From NCBI RefSeq assembly GCF_000485595.1, contig NW_014577430.1:174073-207657 (forward strand): 33,585 nucleotides of DNA, written 5' to 3'. The notes under the pieces are model-generated. The model ran no database searches, had not been told where the DNA came from, and saw nothing but the letters and a program-made list of their open reading frames with translations. The DNA comes from Priapulus caudatus. Its lineage: Eukaryota > Priapulida > Priapulimorpha > Priapulimorphida > Priapulidae. Both the position numbers and the translations under genes were made by a program. Of the stretch, positions 22,354-32,322 are shown in pieces. Numbering within the stretch: position 1 is the stretch's first letter; each line of letters begins with the position of its first letter.

Positions 22354-23442
22354 GACTGCTGCTAGCTGTGCATTCTTGTTATGTGTATACAACCTCTGAG
22401 GTCTTTATGCAGCAAGAAGTATTAACCTAAGATTGAAAGATAAACAGTAAGTTGAGTAACAGCACACACGCCCATTACCTGCAATTGGGTTGTGTTGATT
22501 GTCATATTGATCACTCACTATGCAGTCTACACTGCCAAGTGGCAATGCCATAAAACTGGTCCAATTAGGATGGTTAAATATATTTTAAGAGATCACGAGT
22601 AATAGTATTACCATTTACACAAAATAGGCTCATTATTGCTAAAACATTATTAGCTCTCGTTAATGTCAATAATGATAATAATTTTGCAAGTTGATCACTC
22701 TTCAATTTCAATAACTAAAAGTAAGAGTAGGCCCTAAACTAAACAAGCAAACACAACATAAGTTATAACCATAAATGGACGATTTAGTTTTCCAGTGTTT
22801 ACACGTCATTTATCCCACGTCATTTGTCCAACTTCACTGCACAGTCTTCAGTACTCAGTAAATCGGACACAACGAAATGTTAAGGAAGACGCCCCGTCAC
22901 TCCGTGTGCAATATTAGTAATAATACTAATACTAATACTATTACTAGGCCCTACTAGTACTACTACTACTACTACTACTACCAGGTGATAGACTCCTGCT
23001 ACTACTGCTAGACTCCTTAGGCAGTCCGACGATCGAGCGTATGCCTATCGTGAAATCAGAAATGAGTGGTTTCGCCATGGCAATTCTTAAAAAACAAAAG
23101 GCAAAGCAATCCTTAAAAATCTATTAACTACGGAATGTGCGCACTTACCTATTCACCACAAGCTGAAGCATATAGAAAAGAACATTAAAAGCAGAACAAA
23201 AGCTAGAAGGAGTGCACTATCTGCACGTAGAATACGCCGCCAGTCAGTTTAAACCAATAACAGACAGCCCACCAATCAGCGTCAAGAACAATAACTTCTG
23301 CATATAAAAATCTACCTTGCTAAATTAAAATGAGAAAAAATATATGTTTCATGTAATAAAATATAAACGATTATACTCTACATTACTATAGAGTAAGATC
23401 TGGCAAATAATATTTCTTATATTTTTGGCTCAAATTGATCAA

Positions 23443-23580
23443 CTACGCAAGTCCTAGACTGGTACTCGCTCCCACTTCGATTACTCACATGATCCGATCA
23501 TCCCATCGAGTAACTAAGCCGAGAGGTGGGACCGGGTACCAGTCTACGCAAGTCCGAACTACGACTACCGTCTACGCAAG
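23443..23580 (+). repeat. Three copies of CTACGCAAG
   Basis: The 9-mer CTACGCAAG occurs at 23443-23451, 23544-23552 and 23572-23580, each followed by T or C. Three copies within 140 bp just upstream of an E2F site suggest a regulatory element, but no known factor is recognised. Confidence 0.55.
23456..23545. repeat. Imperfect hairpin in SLBP promoter
   Basis: Arms 23456-23475 and 23526-23545 are inverted copies matching at 17 of 20 bases (outer AGACTGGTAC against GTACCAGTCT). It resembles no tRNA. It lies upstream of the E2F site. Confidence 0.6.
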
Positions 23581-23590
23581 CGCAGATTCT

Positions 23591-23599
23591 GGCGCGAAA
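23591..23599 (-). promoter_or_regulatory. E2F consensus site upstream of SLBP
   Basis: GGCGCGAAA is, on the other strand, TTTCGCGCC, a perfect E2F/DP consensus. It lies about 130 bp upstream of the SLBP ATG. E2F sites are typical of S-phase genes. Binding is inferred. Confidence 0.6.
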
Positions 23600-23700
23600 T
23601 TTCTCTCTAACAACAGACAACATTCTGTCCAGTGATCAGTTGTAGGTTCCTAGTTTTTCGGTTCTTTTTTCTCCATCTTCTATCGACCTATCGTTTTTTT

Positions 23701-23711
23701 TGCGCCATTTT
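23701..23711 (-). promoter_or_regulatory. YY1-like / E2F-like element at SLBP 5' end
   Basis: TGCGCCATTTT reads AAAATGGCGCA on the other strand. This contains the YY1 core AAAATGGC, and with the upstream T-run it is one mismatch from an E2F site. It is only 19 bp before the ATG, so it probably lies in or next to the 5' UTR. Confidence 0.35.
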
Positions 23712-23729
23712 AGAATTTAATAATTTAAG

Positions 23730-23875
23730 ATGCCTCACGGATCTGAATTAGTGAACAACCGTTCGAGTGAGTACGGAAATCAACACGATCGTAATGAACG
23801 AGACCGATACCGCAGACGCAAGGAATTCCAATTCCATGTCCCTCGGCAGTCTGACAGGAAAGGCTCTTCAAACGG
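23730..23875 (+). CDS. SLBP: SLBP exon 1 (start codon, Arg-rich N-terminus)
   Basis: The ATG has A at -3 and an in-frame TAA at -9. The reading starts [10 protein letters not shown] and is rich in Arg, Asp, Gln and Ser, as expected of a disordered N-terminus. The donor is AACGG|GTACGT, leaving two bases of a split codon (phase 2). No domain is visible. The assignment rests on frame continuity with exons 2 and 3 and on position upstream of the RNA-binding domain. Confidence 0.75.
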
Positions 23876-26800
23876 GTACGTAGCTAGTAGTACTATTACA
23901 ACAAGTGTATTTTTAAACCAATATTTGTTTGCTTACAACCCAACTTAAACTTTGAACATGTTTGCCTAGTGCAGTCAATATCACAAATTAGTGAAATTAC
24001 TGTAAATTCCAATGTGATATGCCAGCTGCATGTAAATCATTTTTTTGCACTGGCCCAATCGGTTCAACTTCAAGGATAGAGAACATGGGTCCCAATAAAA
24101 CCAATGTCATTTACATCAATATAAAGATAATATTATATCAATATAATACTAATAGGTTAGGGTTATGGTTAGGGTTAGGATTAGGGTTACCGGTTAGGCA
24201 CATTGGTTTTATTGGGACCCATGTTCTCTATCCTTGGGCCGCCCAATCTCTCTAGTCCGCAAATGCAGACGTTATAACTCCGCTTTGCTAATCTGAGGGT
24301 GCGGGTTTATTGGGTCCCATTATTGGGGTCTGCGTCGGCTCGGACTAAATCTCTCATTCTCATTCCATTCCAGTTTTTTCATTTTCCAGTTCTCCCATAA
24401 TCATAGATGCTTGTGATCCTTAGACGGATAATGTAATCCTACACCAGTTGTCACTTTGTCCTTACATTTAGTCTCAAGAAATTTAATTGCACAGGTCTCC
24501 ATCTAGAACAGGAAATGGGAACAGGCATGATAGCAGAGAGTTCAGTCCATTACGCAGCCCTCTTCGACCAAACCAACCACAGTACGAGAAAGATGGAGAG
24601 AACAGAGACAGGTGAGATTTCCATCATATTTTTTCAATAAAACAATGTAGCATAATTTTAACCTATTTTAACTGAAAATATCCAAAGAACCTAGAATAAT
24701 GTATTCCTTTTTAAGCAATAGATCGATATATTGTACCAATCTAGAACCACTACGTCACTCAACGAGATGCACTTTTGTCTGTTGGTTGCCGATTACAAGG
24801 GAATCGTCACGACCCGAAAAGTGGCTGCATTATTTGCTATTTTATATACCATAACACTAACAGTATAAACCCATAGTAATTTTTATACTGAAGTAATTCG
24901 TAATATGTTCACTATTAGGTGCGACTATATTTCACTATGTTTTTCTTTGATCGTGCAATTATTTATGTAATAATTCCTTTAAAACGTGACTGTTCATATG
25001 CTATATTATTTTCAAATTGAATCTCTTATAATGCAGGAGAAATCGCCGATGGGCCAGAGAGCAGAGATATGGCGTGGACAATGATGGCAAGGAAGCTCCC
25101 AGGTAAACAGGGATGAGATTCTTCCGCGGATCCGCGGAAATCCGAGGATTTGACAGTCCCAGGGGTCGATTTTGTGAAACGTCTAAATTCGTTGAGAAAA
25201 TTGGGAGGGGGGTAACAATGTAACAATTTAAATTATATACCCTCAACAGCACCTGACTGTAGACTGTAGAGTGTAGACAGTAGGCTGACAGCGAAGTATA
25301 CAGTGTATCTGTTTTTGCGTACCAGAAAAGAAAATCCTCGTTCACAGGCTGCAGTAGAGGGGCAGACATTTGAGGTAGCTGATCACGTAACGCCCATGCC
25401 TGGCCTGGGGGCCGGGTTTACATGTTGCTGCGTGCATGTTGTGTGCATGACTATGCACTGATTGTTCCATTCGCATTGTGTTTTTTTTCATTCAAATCTG
25501 GTCGCAGCAAGGCAGCTTATGTCTGAGTAAAACAATGCAAGCGACGGGTGGAAACAGAAAAATATCATTATGCCTAGACATTTAATAAAAAAAACTTGCC
25601 CTATTTTCAGCCCCCTGATTTCCTATTATAGTTCGTTTGTTCCTTTTGACAACTTGAAAAGGTGATTCAAGAGTCTCCTATAATTTGTTCAGAATAGCTT
25701 AGAATGCACCAAATTGCACCATTCTTTTAAAAAAATTACGGGGGAGCATGCCCCCGGACCCCCCTAGCATGGCGATGACCTACGGTCCTCGCATTGCTCG
25801 CTCCTCTGTTTGCTAATTAAAGTTTCAGCTGAAAATTAAATTACCCAATCTCATCCCTGGGTAAAGATCTTACTATGGATATATAATGCCGAGAATACAT
25901 GTTCCCTAACGTTGCAACTAATAAGATTACTTATTTTGAATTATACTTTTAGGTTACACAGTTACGTTTTAAGATACACTCAAGCTTTTATGCGAAATTT
26001 TATATATTTTTTTATTTTCATTGTTATTTGATGGCCAACATTAGGTGCCACCTCTGTACATACTTATTTCTCCATATAACGATGCACGTGAACTTTTGAT
26101 TGCCCACGTACGTGTAGTGAGCAATGACTGGCGTCACTGATGTTGTTACATGTACACATGATACACCCAGCCTTTTCACTGCACAGCATTGCACTGCCCC
26201 ATTTAAGTTTAACGAGTATATCATTTGGTGCCACTGAGCTATAAAGTTAGCGATGATACGCAGGGGTCGAAATTAGATTTTTATTATGGTATCCATTCGG
26301 GATACCAGGTATTGAAATCTGATATCCCCCTCAAAGATCTGGTATCATCCCATTTGTTGGATAGTAATTTCAACAATGTTGGTATCCAAAATCTTTAAAT
26401 ATTCAATAATAGCCTTTGAAAATTATTAATATGTAATGTAATTATTATACAACCCTGATACGATTGTTAGTGGCTTGCAATTGATTGCTTCACCAGTCGT
26501 ATATATATGCAGAATGAATTTCATATGTTCGTTTCATGTGATAGCTATCTCTCATGATTAACACTGTGTATGTAATATATTCTTTACTATCTACCAACCA
26601 CCAATGCTTTATTAATAGTCTGTAGATCCAGATCCACATTCTACAATTATCGTTGACATTAAAATGAGTGTTCATTACGCATGATTCAGAAGCAAGAGAC
26701 AAGTTAATGCTCAGAGTCGTCCCCTTCAGAAAAGCGATAGCAACATTTCTGCAGTAATCGGAGGAAGGCAGGATGTGGTAGAAGAGAAGCAAGCCCTGCC

Positions 26801-29454
26801 AGAGCGCGCTAGACTGACCATGCGTCAGAATAGTAGCAGCAGCACTGGCAATACCAGCTGGGGGGACATGGTGGAGGAGGCTGAAGAGAAGGAGGAGGAG
26901 ATGAAGAAAGGACTAACTTCCTACAAGGAGTTCATTGAAAATATGAATTATGAGACAACTGGGTAATATGTAGTGTCTTGTGACATTAATTATTTTAGAA
27001 GTATTTTTTTGCTATTAGTAGTAGCAAACATTTATATACAGACTAATACGCACATGAATATGTGGTGGTGGCTATAAGTAAAAAATTACTACTACTATAC
27101 AGGGTTCTTCCCCAGAATTTTCAGTAGGCATGTCGGGCAATTGGGTAATTCGTCCTCGATTGCCAATTGGAGTGTGTCACAAGTGCGGATCTATTACACA
27201 GATAACTCTATCAGTTCAACGACGTATACATCAAGCTGTGATAACGTGAAGGCGTGTATATGTTGTGATTGGGAAAAGTAAAATGTTGGAAATCCAGGCT
27301 ACGCGTCCGGTCATATATTTCTTATGTGAACCCAACTATATGTTTTCAGTAAAAAACTATAAACAATAAGTTTTAACCTAATATTACTTACCTTTAGGTA
27401 TTTTATTTAAAAAATGTGTTTTTGTAACTTTTGAAGCAATAGTAAATCCAGTAAAATCAACGATTTGAAGGGTGGCATGGCCCAATCGTGACTATCAGCT
27501 TATCAAGCCTATCAGCTTTGTAATGGATGACCGGACGCGTAACACCTAGTTCTGCGTTTTTTGTTACTGTATTAATTTGGTATACTATATTAAGAGTTTT
27601 CCTGCAGTTTGTTGCTGATAATATTTGTGTTATATGGAATAGATTTTGACCAGGTAAACACTGAATTATGTTACAGACCAAAGAAAGAGTTGGAAGAGAA
27701 CATTGAAATTCTCTTGAGAAGACAGAAGCAGTTAGAGTATGGGAAGAACAATCTGGTCTACCGGAACTATGTCACTGCATTGCCCAAGTGAGTCTTTAAT
27801 CCCTACCACTACCAGCTACTGCGAAGGATTTATGATGCAAACTTTGAGCTGACAAATACAGCTACTTGTTTGCTATCTGCAGCCCACTGGCTCTTAGTGA
27901 TTTGTCATTATTTGATAAAGTGGGTTGAGCATCATATTAGTCTAACTTTTATTAGTTTTCAGCTAATGAGAAATATACCATGTCATTGTTATATGAAATG
28001 AATACGGTTGTTTTCATTGTTGTTGTCGTTGCTGCTGAAGCTGCATCTGGGAGTGCATGTATGTATAATGCTGTTGCAGGCATATGCGTGAGTCGGGACA
28101 TCCCAAAACTCCAAACAAGTTCCTGAAGATGAGTCGTCGACGGTGGGACGGGCAGGTGCAGGTGTGGAGGCGGGTACTGCATAACTGGTCTGGAGAGAAT
28201 GAAGCCATTAGCTCTGTCGGGTGAGTACAGGTTGTTCATAAAGCTGGGCATATCCTCAGTGATCTTGCTGTGCAGGGTCTCTAGGGTCTACACGTTTCGT
28301 TGGTGTGTTAGTGCAGAGGGAAAAGCTATGATAGCTCGATTCTCTTCATTAAATTACTACATCTTCAAAATGCGATGGGTCTCAATTGTTAAAGAAGTAA
28401 AAGAACCCTAATATGCTAGACAGTGTGGACTCTTAGGCTGAAACAGTTATTGATTAGCATTTCAGACATACGTGACATGTTTAATGTATTGTAGTAGGGT
28501 CTAAGCAAATAACGTTGATGAATCTTGTGTAAAAAATTAATATATTTAATAAAATTTTAACAAGAGAGTAACGAGAACATGAGTTTTATAGGGCATTGAT
28601 TGTCCGGTTGACGTGTATTGTATTTCTATGCTGCAATCTTGCAGGGATGACTTCGAGATCATCTCCAACAATTCCGAAGCATCTGACAGGTCGTCCTTTG
28701 CGGACGTAACCCCGGCAACGCCCCCCAGCTCTCCGTTCGGCTCTGTCATCGCAGCGTCATCAGCCACGACGGTGACGCATGCGTCGCCGATAGCTGGGAC
28801 TCTGCCACAGTCCGAGCTCACATCTGACATTCTCACGATGGCGCTAAGCGAGTTTGGTAGCGATTCCCGCATCCCTGCGGCGCAGAAAGGCATGAGTTTC
28901 CAGGGTAGAATCCAGGAGGCAGCAGCAGGCTCTGGCAACACCCAGGACCTTTATGATTTTGTGCTTCTGCAGGGTGAGTGCTAATGACAGTTTGAAAGAA
29001 ATGCATGTTCGTGTTTGTGTGTGTGTACAGTGCTAGTGAGAATATTCAAAACTTGAAGAGGAGAGAACTTCTTTGTCTGAGAGAATCAGTCAAATTGAAA
29101 AATTAATAAATTTTTCAAAAAAAAATACCAGTTTTAAGAATTGAAGCGCTAGGAAGAGAGAAAAAAAATTATAAAAGGGGAAAAAATATAAGTATTGACT
29201 TTGTATGTGTGTATGATGGCTGTGAGATGGTGTGGTTACTCGGCAATGTTGTAACTGACACAGCTATTTTCAACGAGCTGAGACAGTACGGTGAGGTCAG
29301 TTGTTTATCAAATTTCCACACAGGAAGCTCGGATCACACTGCGGAGGAGGATGCTTGCGCAGCCTCCAATAGAGATGCGAGCGAAAAGTTCTGGGAAGGC
29401 TTCAATTTAGATGAGGCTCTTGCGTGCGACGATGATGATTTCCTCCACCTGTGA
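23730..29454 (+). CDS. SLBP: Histone RNA stem-loop-binding protein (SLBP), eight-exon gene
   Basis: SLBP binds the 3' stem-loop of replication-dependent histone mRNAs and directs their processing, export and translation. Coding exons read as 23730-23875, 24495-24611, 25037-25102, about 26768-26962, 27677-27787, 28080-28220, 28645-28973 and 29324-29454, all with GT donors and AG acceptors. This gives about 411 residues, longer than human SLBP (270). The N-terminus is Arg/Ser-rich and looks disordered. Exon 4 has [10 protein letters not shown], like the conserved DWASAVEEDE of animal SLBPs. Exons 5-6 give the RNA-binding domain: [34 protein letters not shown] and VLHNW. The threonine of TPNK is the phosphorylated residue in the family. 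The tail ends [17 protein letters not shown], an acidic end comparable to FDLEACL in human SLBP. An in-frame TAA lies 9 nt before the ATG. The exon 3/4 junction is unsettled: the best acceptor there is out of frame. Confidence 0.93.
24072..24235. mobile_element. Perfect 35-bp inverted repeat with telomere-like core, SLBP intron 1
   Basis: Arms 24072-24106 and 24201-24235 are perfect 35-base inverted copies (AAGGATAGAGAACATGGGTC outward). Between them 24153-24198 is degenerate (TTAGGG)n, about six units. A shorter match to the arm (TTATTGGGTCCCAT) recurs at about 24307-24320. Confidence 0.85.
24495..24611 (+). CDS. SLBP: SLBP exon 2
   Basis: Acceptor TTGCACAG|G and donor GACAG|GTGAGA enclose 117 nt. 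In the frame continued from exon 1 it reads [17 protein letters not shown] then [11 protein letters not shown], a polar, Arg-rich stretch with two SP sites that could be kinase targets (inference). A second frame is also open throughout, so splice phase and not openness decides the reading. Confidence 0.7.
25037..25102 (+). CDS. SLBP: SLBP exon 3
   Basis: A 66-nt exon between ATAATGCAG|G and CCCAG|GTAAAC. In the frame of exons 1-2 it reads [17 protein letters not shown]. Another frame is open and would join in phase to the strong exon 4 acceptor after 26754, but that frame gives no start codon in exon 1 at 23730. A transposon begins five bases after the exon, at 25108. Confidence 0.65.
25108..25859. 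mobile_element. 752-bp TIR transposon (MITE-like) in SLBP intron 3
   Basis: Perfect 13-bp terminal inverted repeats: CAGGGATGAGATT at 25108-25120 and AATCTCATCCCTG at 25847-25859. GGTAAA flanks both ends (25102-25107 and 25860-25865) as a target-site duplication. CAGGG ends recall hAT-type non-autonomous elements, though those normally make 8-bp duplications. No transposase frame. Confidence 0.88.
26768..26962 (+). CDS. SLBP: SLBP exon 4 (SWGDMVEE motif); 5' boundary uncertain
   Basis: The coding frame is fixed by [19 protein letters not shown], matching the conserved Trp-containing acidic motif before the SLBP RNA-binding domain, and by the phase of the donor ACTGG|GTAATA. The best acceptor is TTTCTGCAG at 26746-26754, but joining there in the phase left by exon 3 reaches a stop within the exon. 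A poor acceptor GGAAG|G at 26766-26767 would restore frame. A missed small exon in intron 3, or a one-base sequence error, would also explain it. Confidence 0.8.
27300..27541. mobile_element. 242-bp inverted-repeat element, SLBP intron 4
   Basis: TACGCGTCCGGTCAT at 27300-27314 and its exact inverse at 27527-27541 bound an AT-rich, non-coding interior. No clear target duplication. Could be a MITE. Confidence 0.7.
27677..27787 (+). CDS. SLBP: SLBP exon 5 (first half of RNA-binding domain)
   Basis: Acceptor ATGTTACAG|A, donor CCCAA|GTGAGT, 111 nt. It carries [19 protein letters not shown] and RNYVTALP, lining up with the human RRQKQINYGKNTIAY and DRYIKEVP. The YGKN tyrosine and lysine, which contact the histone stem-loop in known structures, are kept. 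Confidence 0.97.
28080..28220 (+). CDS. SLBP: SLBP exon 6 (second half of RNA-binding domain)
   Basis: Acceptor CTGTTGCAG|G, donor GTCGG|GTGAGT, 141 nt. It carries [15 protein letters not shown], then [19 protein letters not shown]. The TPNK threonine and SRRxWD are family hallmarks. One residue is missing before HPKTPNK compared with human (QPGIHPK against ESGHPK). The WDPP ending of the human domain is replaced by WSGE. Confidence 0.97.
28645..28973 (+). CDS. SLBP: SLBP exon 7 (Ser/Thr-rich C-terminal tail)
   Basis: Acceptor ATCTTGCAG|G, donor CTGCAGG|GTGAGT, 329 nt, changing the phase from 2 to 1. The product begins [17 protein letters not shown] and contains [13 protein letters not shown], a run of proline-directed sites that may be CDK targets (inference). 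It is more GC-rich than the flanking introns. The tail is much longer than the human one. Confidence 0.9.
29324..29454 (+). CDS. SLBP: SLBP exon 8 (acidic C-terminus and stop)
   Basis: Acceptor TTCCACACAG|G joins in phase with exon 7 and reads to a TGA at 29452-29454. The end is [20 protein letters not shown] then FLHL, like the acidic FDLEACL end of vertebrate SLBP, which is important for histone pre-mRNA processing in insects. Confidence 0.9.
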
Positions 29455-29540
29455 CCATGGCAACGACAATTTCTACCTGCAACCGTAACAATGTCGTCGC
29501 GATGTAAAACCGGGACGGTCGTGGCTTCGATTCAGCTTGC

Positions 29541-29546
29541 AATAAA
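29541..29546 (+). terminator. SLBP polyadenylation signal AATAAA
   Basis: A canonical AATAAA lies 87 nt after the SLBP stop codon, giving a short 3' UTR. A second near-match (AATAAG) follows 13 nt later. The transcript is therefore an ordinary polyadenylated mRNA; no histone-type stem-loop is present. Confidence 0.75.
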
Positions 29547-29648
29547 AACTTGAAATAAGATGTCGAGTAAAAAGTTTCTGATTCGTAAGCAATTTTCTCG
29601 TGCATGATGCAGACTTCCTCCTCCATCTATGACTATAAAAAGTTGTTG

Positions 29649-29712
29649 CAGTATGTAGAAAGTGAGGTGGCCATGCATATCAGTATGTAGAAAGTGAGGT
29701 GGCCATGCATAT
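29649..29712. repeat. Perfect 32-bp tandem duplication downstream of SLBP
   Basis: Two identical units beginning CAGTATGTAGAAAGTGAGGT, ending CATGCATAT, about 195 bp after the SLBP stop. Confidence 0.95.
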
Positions 29713-30553
29713 CAGAGAATGAATTTTGCAATATACCTATAAACGTGACTGGCAAGTTTTTATGCAGTGATGGCATTAATGTCATGAGTTCATCTATTAA
29801 ATGTTGGGTTTACAGTGCAACCAGATCAAACAAAACATTTTTATGTAAAGCAATGCAGCATAATTTTTTAATATAGCTATAGTGTGTGAATCATTGTTTA
29901 TTTTAGTTTAAGGAAAATGTTAGTAATCATCGTATTATAGTGCGTGTTTCCGTGTTAAAGAACTCATACAAATTACATAATTTGGTATTGTTTCTGGTTC
30001 ACAACAGATGTGACCTGGTTAAAATTAATGCGTTTGGCTAGGTTATTACTATTTTGCGATGGTTTCGTTTTGTGCATATAACAGTATAGCAGTTTGTTTG
30101 GTTTTAGTCTAATAAGCTTTTCCTTTTACTACAATTGAAACATGATGAGTGTTTTTGGCCTTTTTTACGTGTTACAGTGTAATCAGTAAAGTATTTAAAA
30201 GTATTTAACTACAACATTTATGACCTGAATCGATTGTTACATAATTTGAGGGCTAATCAAATCTTGGCTCTGAAGTGTTGTATCGTACACCAATGCATTC
30301 ACACTCTAGATGTCCGTGTTCTAATGTATATAGTACGTTAAAGATTACACGTTAGAAACTGGTTTTATGCCCATTTACCAAACATGGCTTCATGCTGTTT
30401 TATGAGTGTTAAAAACTTGTAAATATACATAATTTTGAAGTCATGAGAAAACTCCAAATGCAAATGACGCCTTTTACATCTCTTGATTATAACTTTAATA
30501 TTCTGACACTCCAATCTCAGTGTGTAGAGATGTCTCAACTGGAGATAGGGTAC
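29713..30553. other. AT-rich intergenic DNA downstream of SLBP
   Basis: No exon, repeat or RNA gene recognised. Confidence 0.5.
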
Positions 30554-30913
30554 CTCGACTCATCAGCTAAACTTGTCTTATGTGAGATGTTTCACACGCG
30601 CCGACGTTGAAACGTTTGGGTGTCTGTTAGTACATTCTGTGATAGATGCATGAGGAATAGATATATATACAATTTAATTTCAATAACATTTATTTTAAAA
30701 TCTCGCTGTGTTTTGACTGTGGTAACCTAGGGCATGTAACGTGCTGTGCACGACTCGTGTGTTGAGACAAGGCCTGTGGAGATCGGCCGAGACTAAAATA
30801 AATGTTATACATATCTATTACTCATGCATCTATCACAAATGTACTAACCTACACGCAAACGTTTTAATATCATGCATGTGAAACATCTTACATGAGTTAG
30901 CCGGTGAGTCGAG
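30554..30913. mobile_element. 360-bp inverted-repeat element
   Basis: Arms of about 130-150 bp (30554-30705 and 30789-30913) begin CTCGACTCATCAGCTAA and end GTTAGCCGGTGAGTCGAG. They share ATAGATGCATGAG, AAACGTTT and ATAACATTTATTTTA blocks in inverse order, and the loop is about 80 bp. No coding frame; likely a MITE or foldback element. Confidence 0.8.
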
Positions 30914-32322
30914 TTGACTACGGACCATACAATTTACATTAACTGAGGTTTGACTAAGCATGTCAAAAACCTACGCATTCCATATGCAATTTCCAAACGT
31001 GATCGCATGCGCAACTCCTTACACAGTGAGCAACTACTGACCTTGTAAATTATCAAATGTAAAAGTGCTACAGTTACATTTATTAATTCTAGAGGTAAGT
31101 CAGTATAGGCATGTGTGTATGATAATATATGCATATTTATGTACACTCTTACCTACATTGTCTGTTGTACGTCACACACATAGCTGGCCACAGACACGAG
31201 ACCTCTTGTTTGTGATTCTGCAGAGGAATGTGTGGCAAGATTGTGTATTGTAAAGGATCATTTGACGACGTTTACGTGGTATTAGGCAACGGAGTAAATA
31301 CTTTCATGGTAACGCAATGTTAATTTACCATCATTTTATTTAAAACAGCCAAAACGGCACAATTAACCCCTTTAAAACGGTCCTATAGTGCCTGTGCACA
31401 TGTAGCATTCGTGCTTGCACACCATCCTTATCTATTCCTATTTTTATAATGCCCGATTAGTTTAGCACATATATGCGAGCTATATTATATATACCTTGGT
31501 CCCAAACTAGGAACTGAGCGTAAGTGTATAGTAGTCCCTTCTATTCTAGATCTCCCGCTACAGCGGTGTGCTCTCGCTAGATAATAGCATTTCGATAATA
31601 AATACATTTCAATCGATTGTAAATATATAAACTTCGTATCTTTCTTACGTACGAAACGGCGAAACGCGTACGAGAACTTCAAGTACACCCTCCCCACCAA
31701 ATCGAAATCGAAATAACAAATAAATCGGCCAAATAATCGGCTGCGATTTCTATGGTACTCTTAGAACAATGAAGCAATATACACAATAGATCGTTCTATA
31801 TAAATAATATACTAGTTAAACGAGTGTATCAATGTTGTGACACAATATAACATACCTACACTATTACACATACACATTATACACAACTTTTGTCTCCTGG
31901 TATTGCCAACATCGATAGTATAGGAGTCTATATGGATGGTCCCCGCATAGAAATACATATATCAGGGGGGGGGGGATGTACCTGGGTTGCCGCAGGCATC
32001 CTCGCGTGCAGCGGCGTAGGCACATCAGCGCTATGGGGTGTGGGGTCCCCAGGATATTTTGAAATATTTAAGCCATTTTCCTGCAATCTGAGGCATACTT
32101 AGGGCCATATATTCTGATGTGTGATGACATTATCTCAACCCTAGACTTAACCCTACAATAGGATTTAAAACACTTTTCATGACTTTCCAGAGAGCCTTTC
32201 CAGAGATGATTTGCCTTTATTAACTCCTGACCTGATGTATGTATTTCAATAATGGTGTCGGGATCACCTCACTATAATAATCTATATCATGATTTTATTA
32301 TAGAGATCAGTAGTCTACCTAG
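30914..32322. other. AT-rich intergenic DNA
   Basis: No gene recognised. A G-run and GCAGCGGCGTAGGCAC at about 31965-32025 resemble the repeat ends near 32784. Confidence 0.45.

Larger units (their letters stand above)
22272..23729. promoter_or_regulatory. Divergent intergenic promoter region between CDC25-like gene and SLBP
   Basis: About 1.46 kb separates the two start codons. It holds E2F-like and CCAAT sites near the two ends, a hairpin, a repeated 9-mer and a short (ACT)n run at about 22915-22981. The middle is AT-rich and featureless. No TATA box at a convincing distance was seen. Transcription start sites cannot be placed from sequence alone. Confidence 0.55.

Noticed and set aside
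24153-24198. True telomere end
   Set aside because: Repeats are few and degenerate, and lie inside a gene intron between inverted arms.
29209-29323. Extra SLBP exon upstream of exon 8
   Set aside because: In-frame continuation is open, but the acceptor at 29323 joins exon 7 in phase and no acceptor precedes 29209.
29455-29640. Histone-type 3' stem-loop in the SLBP 3' UTR
   Set aside because: No GGCTCTTTTCAGAGCC-like sequence; AATAAA is present instead.
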